A stretch of 35,155 nt of DNA, taken from the NCBI GenBank assembly GCA_005880855.1, contig VBGM01000017.1, forward strand, positions 19,892-55,046, in the 5' to 3' direction. Made by a program: the position numbers and the translations under genes. Of this stretch, positions 8,015-15,914 are shown one piece after another (positions within the stretch are counted from its first letter, which is position 1; every line of letters begins with the position of its first letter). The DNA is from Chloroflexota bacterium. GTDB taxonomy: Bacteria > Chloroflexota > Dormibacteria > Dormibacterales > Dormibacteraceae. Under the pieces are notes generated by a model, which saw nothing but the letters and a program-made list of their open reading frames with translations, searched no databases and had not been told where the DNA came from.

Positions 8015-8818
8015 ATGGATCAACCGTTGGAAAATCGAAGCTTTAGGCGTGAGCGTAATAAAAATCGCGAAGTCCGGCTGCCGCCGCTCCCGCCCGGCCT
8101 GGAGGTCTTCAGACCGGCGGAGGTGCTGGGCTCGGCAGTGCTGGTGGTCGAGGACGAGGCGGCAATGCAGCAGCAGCTAAGGATCGATCTGCACGACCTC
8201 GGCTACCGGCCGTCGGCGTCCTCCTCGGCACCGGAGGCGATGGAGCTCCTGTCTCGCGAGCGGGTGGCGGCGGTGCTCTTGGACCTGGTCCTGGACGAAA
8301 CCGAGGACTCCGGCTTCGAGCTCCTGACCTGGATCCGCGAGCACCACCCTGGGCTCCCGGTGATCGTCCTCTCGGCGGCGCAGGTCAACTCGGCCGCCAT
8401 TCGCCGCGCGTATGAGCTGGGTGCCAGCTCGTACTTCGTGAAGGGCAACGTACCCATGGCGCACATCTACTCCGACCTGGCCGCCCGCCTGGTCGAACGC
8501 GGCACCGGCCGGCCGGGCAGCTACAAGTTCGGGCGACTCGAGTTCGACCCCACGCGGCGCACGGTGAAGCTCGGCGAGCGCGAGATCCGACTCACCCCTC
8601 AGCAGACTGCGCTGGTCCTGCACCTTGCCCAGGGATCGAAGCCGGCCACCGCCCGCGACCTCATTCAGGCTGGGCTGTTTCGTACTGACGCCGCGCATTC
8701 GACAGTGCACTCGGCGTTGCTCACGCTGCGACGTCGGCTCGACGAGCTGGAACAGGGCCTAGGGCAAAACTTCGTGCGGGCGACGGCGCGCGGCTACAGC
8801 CTGGTGTCGATCCAATGA
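8015..8818 (+). CDS. OmpR-type response regulator (receiver plus winged helix)
   Basis: 267-aa DNA-binding response regulator. The receiver (about 41-160) has Glu46-Asp47, phospho-acceptor Asp90 (LLDLVLD), Ser120 (VIVLS) and Lys143 (YFVKGN), so it should accept a phosphoryl group. The C-terminal domain (about 170-265) looks like a winged-helix trans_reg_C domain: FGRLEFDPTRRTVKLGERE, then IRLTPQQTALVLHLAQG and the wing ATARGYSLVS. I chose ATG 8015 because the upstream 32 codons of the open frame are hydrophobic and unlike the family; a short AT-rich leader (CAATAAT about 13 nt upstream) precedes it. Its stop overlaps the next ATG (ATGA), so it is probably co-transcribed with the amidohydrolase. 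It is the likely transcriptional output of the nearby kinase. Confidence 0.9.
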   Translation: MDQPLENRSFRRERNKNREVRLPPLPPGLEVFRPAEVLGSAVLVVEDEAAMQQQLRIDLHDLGYRPSASSSAPEAMELLSRERVAAVLLDLVLDETEDSGFELLTWIREHHPGLPVIVLSAAQVNSAAIRRAYELGASSYFVKGNVPMAHIYSDLAARLVERGTGRPGSYKFGRLEFDPTRRTVKLGEREIRLTPQQTALVLHLAQGSKPATARDLIQAGLFRTDAAHSTVHSALLTLRRRLDELEQGLGQNFVRATARGYSLVSIQ

Positions 8819-9999
8819 GCGACGAGCAGTCGACGGCGCCGCTGCCGAGCAAATCCGTGATCGATGAGGTCATCGAGCTACGCCGCTATTTCCATCGCCG
8901 GCCTGAGATCAGCTTCAGCGAGCACGGCACGAGCACCTACCTTGGCGAGCGGCTGCGAACGCTCGGGCTCGAGCTACAGCGGTGTCCCACCGAGACGGGA
9001 GTGGTCGCGCTGCTCGACACAGGCAAGCCCGGCAAGACGGTGATGCTGCGCGCGGACATCGACGCTCTACCGATCCATGAAGAGTCCGGCGTCGACTTTG
9101 AGTCCGGCGCCGACGGCCGAATGCACGCATGTGGCCACGACGCTCATATGGGAATCATGGTCGGCGTCGCACGCACCCTGGTCGATCGCATCTGGGACGT
9201 GAGCGGCCGCTTCTTATTCGTATTTCAGCCCGCCGAGGAGATCGTGAGCGGAGCCAAGGCGATGATCGCCAAAGGACTTCTCGATGACCACCACCCCGAT
9301 TCCGTAATCGGGCTGCACGTGACGAGCTTCACAGAAGCCGGAACTGTGATCACCCGCCCGGGTCTCATGTGGGCGGGGTCCGACGCTTACGAGATCAGCT
9401 TTGCCGGGCCCGGCGGACACGGCGGCATGATGGGCCGCCGCGGGAACGTGTTGTCGGCACAGGCATTTCTCGTCGAGCGCCTGCATACGGTCGTCGAAGG
9501 CCTCGAGCACGACGGCGTGCAGTGCCACACGACGGTCGGCAACATTTACAGCGACGGCGCCTGGAACATCGTGCCCCGCGGGGTCACGGTCAAGGGCAGC
9601 CTGCGCACGTTCACGCCCGCGCTGCGCGAAGAAGCGCTCGGACGCTTGCGCGACCTCCTGTACGAGGTGGACGGCGAGTTCGAGGTGCGCTCGAACCTGG
9701 AGCTGGTTCACGGAACCGTGCCGCTGATGAACGAGCCCAACGTGACTCGCACGGTCCTCGATGTGGCCGAATCGGTCATCGGCGACAAGGCCAGCGTGCT
9801 GGGACGGCCGCTGACTGTGAGTGACGATTTCGCCGAATTCCTGACTCGAATTCCAGGGTGCTACTTCATGCTGGGCGTCATGCCGCCAGGCGACACGCCG
9901 CCCGCACACCACTCACCCGGGTTCCGGATCGACGAGGGTCCCCTCGAGGTTGGAGTGAAGGTGCTGGCGGGGTCGGCGGCGCGGCTCGCGGCCGAATAG
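8815..9999 (+). CDS. M20 family amidohydrolase (hippurate/N-acyl-amino-acid hydrolase type)
   Basis: 394-aa metal-dependent amidohydrolase of the M20D group, which removes acyl groups from N-acyl amino acids or related conjugates. Typical blocks are LRRYFHRRPEISFSEHGTS near the N-terminus, MLRADIDALPI (about 77-87), the metal motif MHACGHDAH (Cys106, His108), FQPAEE (Glu141-Glu142, general base and ligand), His168 (IGLHV), and HHSPGF near the C-terminus. The dimerisation domain occupies the middle (about 190-300). There is no signal peptide, so it is cytoplasmic. It starts at ATG overlapping the OmpR-type regulator stop (ATGA). The exact substrate cannot be read from sequence. Confidence 0.92.
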   Translation: MSDEQSTAPLPSKSVIDEVIELRRYFHRRPEISFSEHGTSTYLGERLRTLGLELQRCPTETGVVALLDTGKPGKTVMLRADIDALPIHEESGVDFESGADGRMHACGHDAHMGIMVGVARTLVDRIWDVSGRFLFVFQPAEEIVSGAKAMIAKGLLDDHHPDSVIGLHVTSFTEAGTVITRPGLMWAGSDAYEISFAGPGGHGGMMGRRGNVLSAQAFLVERLHTVVEGLEHDGVQCHTTVGNIYSDGAWNIVPRGVTVKGSLRTFTPALREEALGRLRDLLYEVDGEFEVRSNLELVHGTVPLMNEPNVTRTVLDVAESVIGDKASVLGRPLTVSDDFAEFLTRIPGCYFMLGVMPPGDTPPAHHSPGFRIDEGPLEVGVKVLAGSAARLAAE

Positions 10000-10007
10000 T
10001 CGAGCGG

Positions 10008-10565
10008 GTGCTCGTCCTCGTCCCGCTCGTCCTCGGTCTCGTAATCGGCGTTGCAACCGGCGGCAAGATCGGCAACCTCGCCGACCTCAAGTTTCGCTGG
10101 CCGTGGTTTGTGCTCGTTGTCCTGGTCGTCAGGGAGGCGGTCATCCTCACGCCGCTGAACCAGGTCGACGGTATGCAGTACGTGTACGCGGCGGCGCTAG
10201 CGGCGCTGGTCGCGTGGACAGCGCTCCACGTCAAGCGCCTGCCCGGCGTGTGGGTCGTCACGCTCGGGGCGGCGATGAACCTCATCGTCATCGTGGCGAA
10301 CGGCGCACGCATGCCAGTGGCTCCCGCCCTCGCGACCACGTTTCAACATCGCGGACACCTGGGCCAGTACGTGCTCATGAGTTCGAGCACCAATCTGAAC
10401 TGGCTCGCCGACTGGATCGGGTTCCCATGGCCGGTGCGCGGCGCCTACAGCCCTGGCGACCTCGTTATCGCCTTGGGGATAGGTATCGTGGCGCTCTTGG
10501 CCGTAATCCACCGGCCGGAAGCAGGGACTAAGCTGGGTGAAACCTCAAGCCGTATAGGGAGATAG
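10008..10565 (+). CDS. DUF5317 family membrane protein
   Basis: 185-aa integral membrane protein with about five hydrophobic segments (VLVLVPLVLGLVIGVATGG at the N-terminus, WPWFVLVVLVVREAVIL, YAAALAALVAWTAL, VVTLGAAMNLIVIVANG, and a C-terminal DLVIALGIGIVALLAVI). The NLIVIVANGARMPV block is what I recognise as the DUF5317 signature. Function is unknown. The GTG at 10008 is the first sensible start after the amidohydrolase stop (gap 8 nt). The stop overlaps the ribosome-binding region (GGGAGATAGGG) of the following FtsH-like gene, so the two are probably co-transcribed. Confidence 0.75.
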   Translation: MLVLVPLVLGLVIGVATGGKIGNLADLKFRWPWFVLVVLVVREAVILTPLNQVDGMQYVYAAALAALVAWTALHVKRLPGVWVVTLGAAMNLIVIVANGARMPVAPALATTFQHRGHLGQYVLMSSSTNLNWLADWIGFPWPVRGAYSPGDLVIALGIGIVALLAVIHRPEAGTKLGETSSRIGR

Positions 10566-10571
10566 GGCGCC

Positions 10572-12692
10572 GTGATCATCTTCTGGATCTTCACCTTCTT
10601 CGTCGGAGCGTCCGCGTTTGCATTTGCCGACATTTACCTCCAGCTCGGAATCGGCTGGTCGCTCGTCTACTCGGTCGTGGCGATGCTGCTCTTCCGCGGG
10701 CTGCTCAGCATCGCGCGCCGCTGGCTGATAGTTCGCGAACGGCTCGTGCCAGAGACGGACGTGCTCGAGCGCACGGTCGAAACCAACCGCGCCGTTTTCT
10801 GGAGGCGGGCGGTCTACATCTCTGTGCTGCCGATCGTGTATTTCGGCCTGGCTTACTTCCTTTTCAACCTGCTGCCTGAAGACGCGCTGGCCGCGCTCCC
10901 GCAGTTCTTGCAGCTCGTCTTCACACAGCTGATCTATTTGTTCTTCCTGCTCGGCGCCAACTTCATGCTCTTCTTCGGCCCGTTCTATCTCTACACGCGA
11001 ATCGGCAAAACCATGATCAACCCCGACGACGCCAATTTCGGGGTGAGCATGGACGACGTCCGCGGCCAGAAGCCGGCGGTCGGCGAGATGCGAAAGATCC
11101 TCCGGCTCATCGAGCACGGCAGGCTGTTCGTCAAGGCGGGCGGCAAGCGCGAGCGAGGCGTGCTCATGGTCGGCCCTCCGGGCACCGGCAAGACCATGCT
11201 CGCCAAGGCAATCGCGTCTTCTCTGCATGTGCCCATCTACATCGCCAGCGGTGGCTCGTTCGCAGGGATGTTCATGGGCATCGACGCGCTGAGCGTCTAC
11301 CTGATGGTTCGCGCCGCCCGTAAGCGCGCGAAGGTCTGGGGCGGCTGCATCGTTTTCATCGACGAGATCGATGCCCTCGCCCAGAGGCGCGGCGGTATGG
11401 GTGGCGGAATGATGGGCGGAATGATGGGGATGATGGGCGGCGGCCAGCTCGGGCTCAACATGCTGCTGGTTCTCATGGACGGCATCGACAACCCGGCCTT
11501 CTTCGTCCGGCAAGCGCGCGCCCTCGTCAACCTCACCCTCGACGGCTTTTTCGTGCCGAGGCTCGTCGCTTTCAACGGAACCAAGTTGAATCTTCGTATC
11601 CCGCCGCTGAAGTCGCCCGCCTGGAACATCATGTTCATCGGCGCCACCAACCGGCCATCGGTGCTGGACGAGGCCGTGACACGGCCTGGGCGGTTCGGCC
11701 GGCAGATCGTTTTCCTCATGCCGAATCGCGAGAGCCGCAAGGACATCGCGGCTCTGTACTTCGACAAGAAGCAACACGACCCCGCGCTCGACACACCGAG
11801 CCGTCGCGAAGAGTTTGCTCGGATCACCGAGGATTACTCGCCGGCCGACATCGAGCAGGTGCTCTCGCTTGCGCTCCTTTACGCATTCGAAGATGGGCGA
11901 CAGGCGTTCAACTGGCAGGACGTGCGAGAGGCGATGGGCAACGTCGAGGCGGGCCTGGCCATACCGGTCGAGTACACCGAACGCGACAAGATCGCCGTCG
12001 CGCGCCACGAGCTGGGTCACGCTGTCGCGTCTCACTTCTTCCAGAAGGACCACTCGCATGTCCGGCTGTCGATTCGCAGGCGCGCCAATCCACACATCGG
12101 CGAGATCGGCGGTTATCACAAGTCGCTGCCTCAGGAAGAGGAATGGCTGGAGTTCCGCTCGCAGCTAGCCGCCGATATTCGGGCTTCGCTGGGATCGCTT
12201 GCGTGCGAGCACGTTTTCTACGGGGAGAACACCACCGGGGTCACCATGGACCTGATCCAGGCCACCGGCACCGCGGTCAAGATGGTGGGCATCGTCGGCA
12301 TGGGTCCGGACAGGCTCGACCCGGAGATGTCGTTGAAAGCCGTTGACATCGGCGAGCAGCTGATCTCAGTAGTGCAGATAACCCAGGGACAGCATGAGCA
12401 GGGCACGCCGGTCGCCGCCGTGCTCAACAATCCGCGAGCCCGTCGCGTCGTCGCGCAGCTGCTTGGTTCGGCATACATAGATGATTGGCGCCTGATGTAC
12501 GTCAACAAGGAACCGATCGACCTCGCCGCCGAAGCACTGATCGCTCAGGGTGAGCTGGTTGGCGATGAGATCGCCGGCTTGCTCGACTCGGTCGGCATGC
12601 GTGCAGTAATAGAGTCCGATCCTTACCCGAAAGAGCTGCCGTTGGTGCCGGACCGCCGAGAAGTACCGTTGTCTGTAGTGGGGTCGGCCTGA
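10572..12692 (+). CDS. Membrane-bound FtsH-like AAA+ zinc metalloprotease, divergent
   Basis: 706-aa protein with the AAA-M41 layout of FtsH, which extracts and degrades membrane and soluble proteins using ATP. The N-terminus has hydrophobic stretches at about 2-24, 30-48, 80-100 and 112-140, four rather than the usual two. The AAA domain has Walker A GPPGTGKT (201-208), pore loop MFMG (233-236), Walker B VFIDEID (261-267), sensor 1 GATNRP and arginine-finger region RPGRFGR (371-377). The protease domain has HELGH (479-483) and the expected third zinc ligand Asp560 (GVTMD). Two oddities are a Gly/Met-rich stretch at about 274-291 and an extra segment of roughly 45 residues (about 306-352) between Walker B and sensor 1. 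GTG start; GGGAGATAGGG lies just upstream. It is more divergent than housekeeping FtsH and probably a paralogue. Confidence 0.88.
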   Translation: MIIFWIFTFFVGASAFAFADIYLQLGIGWSLVYSVVAMLLFRGLLSIARRWLIVRERLVPETDVLERTVETNRAVFWRRAVYISVLPIVYFGLAYFLFNLLPEDALAALPQFLQLVFTQLIYLFFLLGANFMLFFGPFYLYTRIGKTMINPDDANFGVSMDDVRGQKPAVGEMRKILRLIEHGRLFVKAGGKRERGVLMVGPPGTGKTMLAKAIASSLHVPIYIASGGSFAGMFMGIDALSVYLMVRAARKRAKVWGGCIVFIDEIDALAQRRGGMGGGMMGGMMGMMGGGQLGLNMLLVLMDGIDNPAFFVRQARALVNLTLDGFFVPRLVAFNGTKLNLRIPPLKSPAWNIMFIGATNRPSVLDEAVTRPGRFGRQIVFLMPNRESRKDIAALYFDKKQHDPALDTPSRREEFARITEDYSPADIEQVLSLALLYAFEDGRQAFNWQDVREAMGNVEAGLAIPVEYTERDKIAVARHELGHAVASHFFQKDHSHVRLSIRRRANPHIGEIGGYHKSLPQEEEWLEFRSQLAADIRASLGSLACEHVFYGENTTGVTMDLIQATGTAVKMVGIVGMGPDRLDPEMSLKAVDIGEQLISVVQITQGQHEQGTPVAAVLNNPRARRVVAQLLGSAYIDDWRLMYVNKEPIDLAAEALIAQGELVGDEIAGLLDSVGMRAVIESDPYPKELPLVPDRREVPLSVVGSA

Positions 12693-12697
12693 GACGC

Positions 12698-13534
12698 ATG
12701 ACCGCGGCGGGTGTCGCCGCGCTGCTGCTGATGGCGCTGCACGCGCGTGGGGTGTCCGCACACGATCCGCTGGTGCCGCCGAGCGCCCATCACGAAGCCG
12801 CGCGCATCATGAGCGCCGAGGTTGCGATGGCGCAGGCGCAGGCGCAGCTCACCTCTCTGAAGGCGCAACCAACGCCCACGACATTGATGGATCGCATCCG
12901 CTGGGAGATGTCGGTCGAGGCCGCGGCTTACGCGTTTCGCGAAGCCGCCCGGCAGGAAGAGCTGCGCCTGTATGAGGTCGCCAGCTACGACAGCGTGCAG
13001 TCCGCTGTCTTACCCCTTCTCCCGGCGCAGCTGGCGCGACCCTTCGACGACACGATCGCGGGATTGCACTCGCTTTACATACTCGCCGGCATCGACGAGT
13101 ACTACCTGGTCAACGTGCATTTCAATCATCCCTACACCGACGCCGCGCCGGTTGACTCGCTGCGCTCCTTCTACAACGAAGCCCAGCGGCGCTACGGAGT
13201 CGACGCCAGCTACCTGGCCTCCATCAACTTCATCGAGAGCAACTTCGGCCGCGTCAACGGGCCATCGTCTGCCAACGCAGTGGGGCCGATGCAGTTCTTG
13301 CCCGGAACGTGGGCGAACTGGGGCAACGGCGGCAACATCATGGACCCGCACGACGCCATCCTCGCGGCGGCCAGGTACCTCGTCCATTACGGCGCGCCCG
13401 GCAACATGCGCCAGGCGATCTTTCACTACAACCTCGACTACGACTATGTCGACGCGGTCGAGTTCTTCGCCCGCGCATATCGCGCGGATTCGCATTGGCT
13501 CGACCGGATGTACTACTGGAACACCACCGGCTAG
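12698..13534 (+). CDS. Secreted lytic-transglycosylase-like protein
   Basis: 278-aa exported protein with a C-terminal SLT/lysozyme-like domain. Residues 1-21 form a short signal sequence ending at GVSA-HD. A helical region (about 30-130) rich in Ala/Gln follows. The catalytic domain starts near 155: INFIESNFG holds candidate catalytic Glu180, then ANAVGPMQFLPGTWANWG (about 192-209) is the classic transglycosylase substrate-groove block, and AAARYLVHYGAP and AIFHYN complete it. It should cleave peptidoglycan glycan strands to anhydro products outside the membrane. It starts 5 nt after the FtsH-like stop, so the two probably share a transcript. A hairpin follows 23 bp downstream. Confidence 0.85.
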   Translation: MTAAGVAALLLMALHARGVSAHDPLVPPSAHHEAARIMSAEVAMAQAQAQLTSLKAQPTPTTLMDRIRWEMSVEAAAYAFREAARQEELRLYEVASYDSVQSAVLPLLPAQLARPFDDTIAGLHSLYILAGIDEYYLVNVHFNHPYTDAAPVDSLRSFYNEAQRRYGVDASYLASINFIESNFGRVNGPSSANAVGPMQFLPGTWANWGNGGNIMDPHDAILAAARYLVHYGAPGNMRQAIFHYNLDYDYVDAVEFFARAYRADSHWLDRMYYWNTTG

Positions 13535-13557
13535 CTTGGGATCATCGACTAAAACAA

Positions 13558-13587
13558 AAGAGCCCTCCGCCCGCGCAGAAGGCTCTT
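13558..13587. terminator. Hairpin with A-tract on the 5' side; terminator-like in minus orientation
   Basis: AAGAGCC (13558-13564) and GGCTCTT (13581-13587) form a perfect 7-bp stem with a 16-nt, GC-rich loop. On the plus strand the A-rich tract comes before the stem and no T-run follows. Read on the minus strand the stem is followed by TTGTTTT, the form of an intrinsic terminator. It may act in both directions or stop antisense transcription entering from the MerR side. Confidence 0.5.
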
Positions 13588-13720
13588 CGGGGTGGGGGGT
13601 TCGCTGGTGGTGCTCCGCGCGGTACTGGGTTGATTGCGAGTGGTAGGGGTAGACAAACACAGTTAAAAAACCGGCGTAACAAAATCCGTAACAGGGATAG
13701 CGATTTCGCCACCCGATTCA

Positions 13721-13809
13721 TTGAAGTATTGGATCGAACAATTGGGCCCCGACGACCACGGCTGGATTGTGCGAGTATCGACTCATGGAGTATCGGATCG
13801 AACAATTGG
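13721..13809. repeat. Direct repeat duplicating the MerR gene start in its own promoter
   Basis: Bases 13721-13745 and 13785-13809 are identical at 22 of 25 positions, with a 64-bp period. The second copy is the first eight codons of the MerR gene; the first lies upstream and begins TTG instead of ATG. GAGTATCG also occurs twice between them (13772-13779 and 13788-13795), the first inside the inverted repeat GAGTATCGACTC. This could be an operator pair or the remains of a duplication. Confidence 0.7.
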
Positions 13810-14477
13810 CCCGGGCCGCCGGCGTAGCTGTGGACACGATCCGCTTCTACCAGGGCAAGGGCCTACTCGACTCGCCTCGCCGGGATGGGCGCGTGACCTG
13901 GTATGGCGACGCGCACCTCGACCGCCTGCGCCGCATCCGTGAGCTCCAACAGAGAGGATTCACCCTCACCGTGATCCAGCGATTCCTGGCCGGCGAGCTC
14001 GAGCCTTCGGACGTCGGGCTGGTCGAGGCGGTGACCCGACCGGCGGCGCCGCAAACCCTGACCCTGGCAGAGCTGGCGGACCGTAGCGGTGTCGCCGAAC
14101 CCCTGCTCGCGAGCCTGGAGCAGGCAGGCTTGCTGGTGCCGATCGAGGGTGGCGACGAGCCGCGGTACCCCGCCGACGACCTCGAAGCGATCGCCGCGGG
14201 CATGAAGCTGATCGCGGCCGGCATCCCGCTTGGCGCGCTCATGGAGCTTGGCAAGGAGCACGCAGCCAACATCGACCGCACCGCGCGCGAGGCCGTCGAC
14301 CTCTTCGACCGTCACGTGCGCGAGCGCATCCAGGCGGAGGGCGGCGAGACCGAGGTGGCCGAGCGCAAGCTGCTCGGACTCTTCACCGAGCTGCTCGAGG
14401 CAAGCGGCACGCTCGTCCGCCATCACTTCGAGCGCACGCTGCTGCGTGCGGCCCGGGAGCACATAGAAAAACGCTGA
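13785..14477 (+). CDS. MerR family transcriptional regulator with second HTH-like module
   Basis: 230-aa regulator. The N-terminal MerR winged helix is clear: YRIEQLARAAGVAVDTIRFY, then GLL and a YGDAHLDRLRRIRELQQRGF block (about 40-63). A second region, LTLAELADRSGVAEPLLASL (about 90-109), followed by GLLVPIEGGDEPRYPADDLE, repeats the MerR pattern, so the protein appears to carry two HTH modules in tandem. The C-terminal 80 residues are helical, without the cysteines typical of metal sensors. ATG 13785 gives the usual 3-4 residues before the first helix; the longer frame from 13767 adds six residues. The upstream region carries repeats of the coding start, which may be the autoregulatory site. 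The effector is unknown. Confidence 0.88.
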   Translation: MEYRIEQLARAAGVAVDTIRFYQGKGLLDSPRRDGRVTWYGDAHLDRLRRIRELQQRGFTLTVIQRFLAGELEPSDVGLVEAVTRPAAPQTLTLAELADRSGVAEPLLASLEQAGLLVPIEGGDEPRYPADDLEAIAAGMKLIAAGIPLGALMELGKEHAANIDRTAREAVDLFDRHVRERIQAEGGETEVAERKLLGLFTELLEASGTLVRHHFERTLLRAAREHIEKR

Positions 14478-14523
14478 TGTACTTGCCACTGCAACTGTGC
14501 AGGAATGGCTCAATCCCCCGCCG

Positions 14524-14559
14524 GAGATTCGACCATCCGTGCCCTGATGGCCGAATCTC
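14524..14559. promoter_or_regulatory. Inverted repeat ahead of menF
   Basis: GAGATTCG (14524-14531) pairs with CGAATCTC (14552-14559), and CCAT pairs with ATGG one mismatch further in, leaving a 10-nt loop. The 12-bp stem ends 24 nt before the preferred menF start. No T-run follows, so it is not a standard terminator for the MerR gene. An operator or a 5' leader structure is possible. Confidence 0.45.
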
Positions 14560-14583
14560 GGTTTGGAACTCGGGGTCGCGACG

Positions 14584-15906
14584 ATGATCGCGACCACTCC
14601 CGTGCGGACGTGGGAGCTGGATCGCACACCCGATCTCGTCGACGTCGTGGGCGCTGCGCGAGACGCCGGCCACGAGGTGCTCCTGGTCGAGCGGCCGATG
14701 CCCGATGCCGTAAGCGTGGCCGCCCTGGGCCGAGCATTCGACATCGTAGCGGCCGAAAATGGCGTCGCGCTGGAGGACGCCAATGGCAAAGTCGTCGACT
14801 TCGAGCGCGGCAACGAGCGCCTCCTTGCGGCCGCCCGACTCTGGCGCCGGCTGAGCGCTTCGCTTTCCACGCGCTCCGCCGGTCCGATCGCAATTGGGGG
14901 CTTCGCGTATCGCCCGGATCGCGACCCGGCCGGGCCATGGTCTGGATTCCCAGCTCTGCTGCTGCGCGTCCCCGCCCTGGCCCTGATGCGGTCGCGGGGC
15001 CGCACGTTCGTCACCGCGGCGACGGCCGACGCGGACGATCTGCTCGACCTGGAGCCGCGAAGCGTGAGCACGCGCGCGGCGCGCGCGCTCACCATCAGCC
15101 CGATTCGCAATCCCGTCTCGTGGACCGCCGCGGTCGAGTCGGCGGCGGCACGCTTGCGCGCAGGCGAAGCCGAGAAGGTCGTCCTCGCGCGCGAGGTGAT
15201 GGCGCATGGTGACGGCGTGGTAACCGCGGCAAACGTGGCCCGCTCGCTGCGGTCCGCTTATCCGTCGTGCTTCATCTACCTCATCACCGGCGGCGATGGC
15301 ACCGCGTTCGTGGGCGCGTCACCCGAGCTGCTGGTGCGCCGCTCTGGGGCGCGCGCGTACGCGCAACCGATGGCGGGCTCGGTCGCGCGCGGCGCCACCG
15401 AGGCCGACGACGAGCGCCTCGCGCGACAGCTCGAAGCGAGCGCGAAGGACGGAGCCGAGCATCGCTTGGTTTCCGCATTCGTCGTCGATGCCTTTAAGCC
15501 GTTCGCCGAGAAAGTGTCTGCGCACCCGCCAGAGGTGGTGCGTTTCACGAACATCCAGCACCTCGCGACCGCGGTGACCGCCGAGCTGCGCGAGCCTGCG
15601 GCGGACTCGCTCGAGCTGGCGGCCGCCCTCCACCCCACCCCCGCAGTCGGAGGCTGGCCCCGGGCGGCCGCCGATGCGATCATCGACGGCCTCGAAGCGA
15701 TGGATCGCGGTTGGTACGCGGGGGCGGTGGGCTGGATCGATGCGCATGGCGACGGCGAGTTCGCGGTCGCGCTCAGGTGCGGCCTGCTGTGGGAGGACGG
15801 CGCTCGCCTCTATGCAGGCGTAGGCGTGATGCCCGATTCCGACGCGGCGCGCGAGCTGGAGGAAACCGAGTTGAAGTTCAAGGCGTTGCTGACTGCGTTG
15901 ACATGA
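14584..15906 (+). CDS. menF: Isochorismate synthase
   Basis: 440-aa chorismate-utilising enzyme that converts chorismate to isochorismate, the first committed step to menaquinone. Conserved blocks are GEAEKVVLARE (general-base Lys198), FVGASPELLVRR, AKDGAEHRLVS (Glu292-His293), NIQHLATAV, LHPTPAVGGWPR (about 350-360), WYAGAVGWID, EFAVALRCGLL and a C-terminal SDAARELEETELKFKAL. LHPTPAVGG and WYAGxVGW favour isochorismate synthase over anthranilate synthase. ATG 14584 is preferred; an in-frame TTG at 14563 would add seven residues. It is convergent with menD (8-bp gap). Siderophore-type synthases (EntC/DhbC) share these motifs, but the neighbours support menF. Confidence 0.92.
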   Translation: MIATTPVRTWELDRTPDLVDVVGAARDAGHEVLLVERPMPDAVSVAALGRAFDIVAAENGVALEDANGKVVDFERGNERLLAAARLWRRLSASLSTRSAGPIAIGGFAYRPDRDPAGPWSGFPALLLRVPALALMRSRGRTFVTAATADADDLLDLEPRSVSTRAARALTISPIRNPVSWTAAVESAAARLRAGEAEKVVLAREVMAHGDGVVTAANVARSLRSAYPSCFIYLITGGDGTAFVGASPELLVRRSGARAYAQPMAGSVARGATEADDERLARQLEASAKDGAEHRLVSAFVVDAFKPFAEKVSAHPPEVVRFTNIQHLATAVTAELREPAADSLELAAALHPTPAVGGWPRAAADAIIDGLEAMDRGWYAGAVGWIDAHGDGEFAVALRCGLLWEDGARLYAGVGVMPDSDAARELEETELKFKALLTALT

Positions 15907-15914
15907 AACTGAGG

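Noticed and set aside
10545-12119. 524-aa open frame antisense to the FtsH-like gene
   Set aside because: It mirrors the codon structure of the plus-strand AAA/M41 gene, is rich in His/Arg/Glu/Asp without any domain, and the sense strand carries clear motifs.
13542-13660. Possible CRISPR or REP array near the 13.6-kb hairpin
   Set aside because: Only one inverted repeat is present, without regular spacers or multiple copies.
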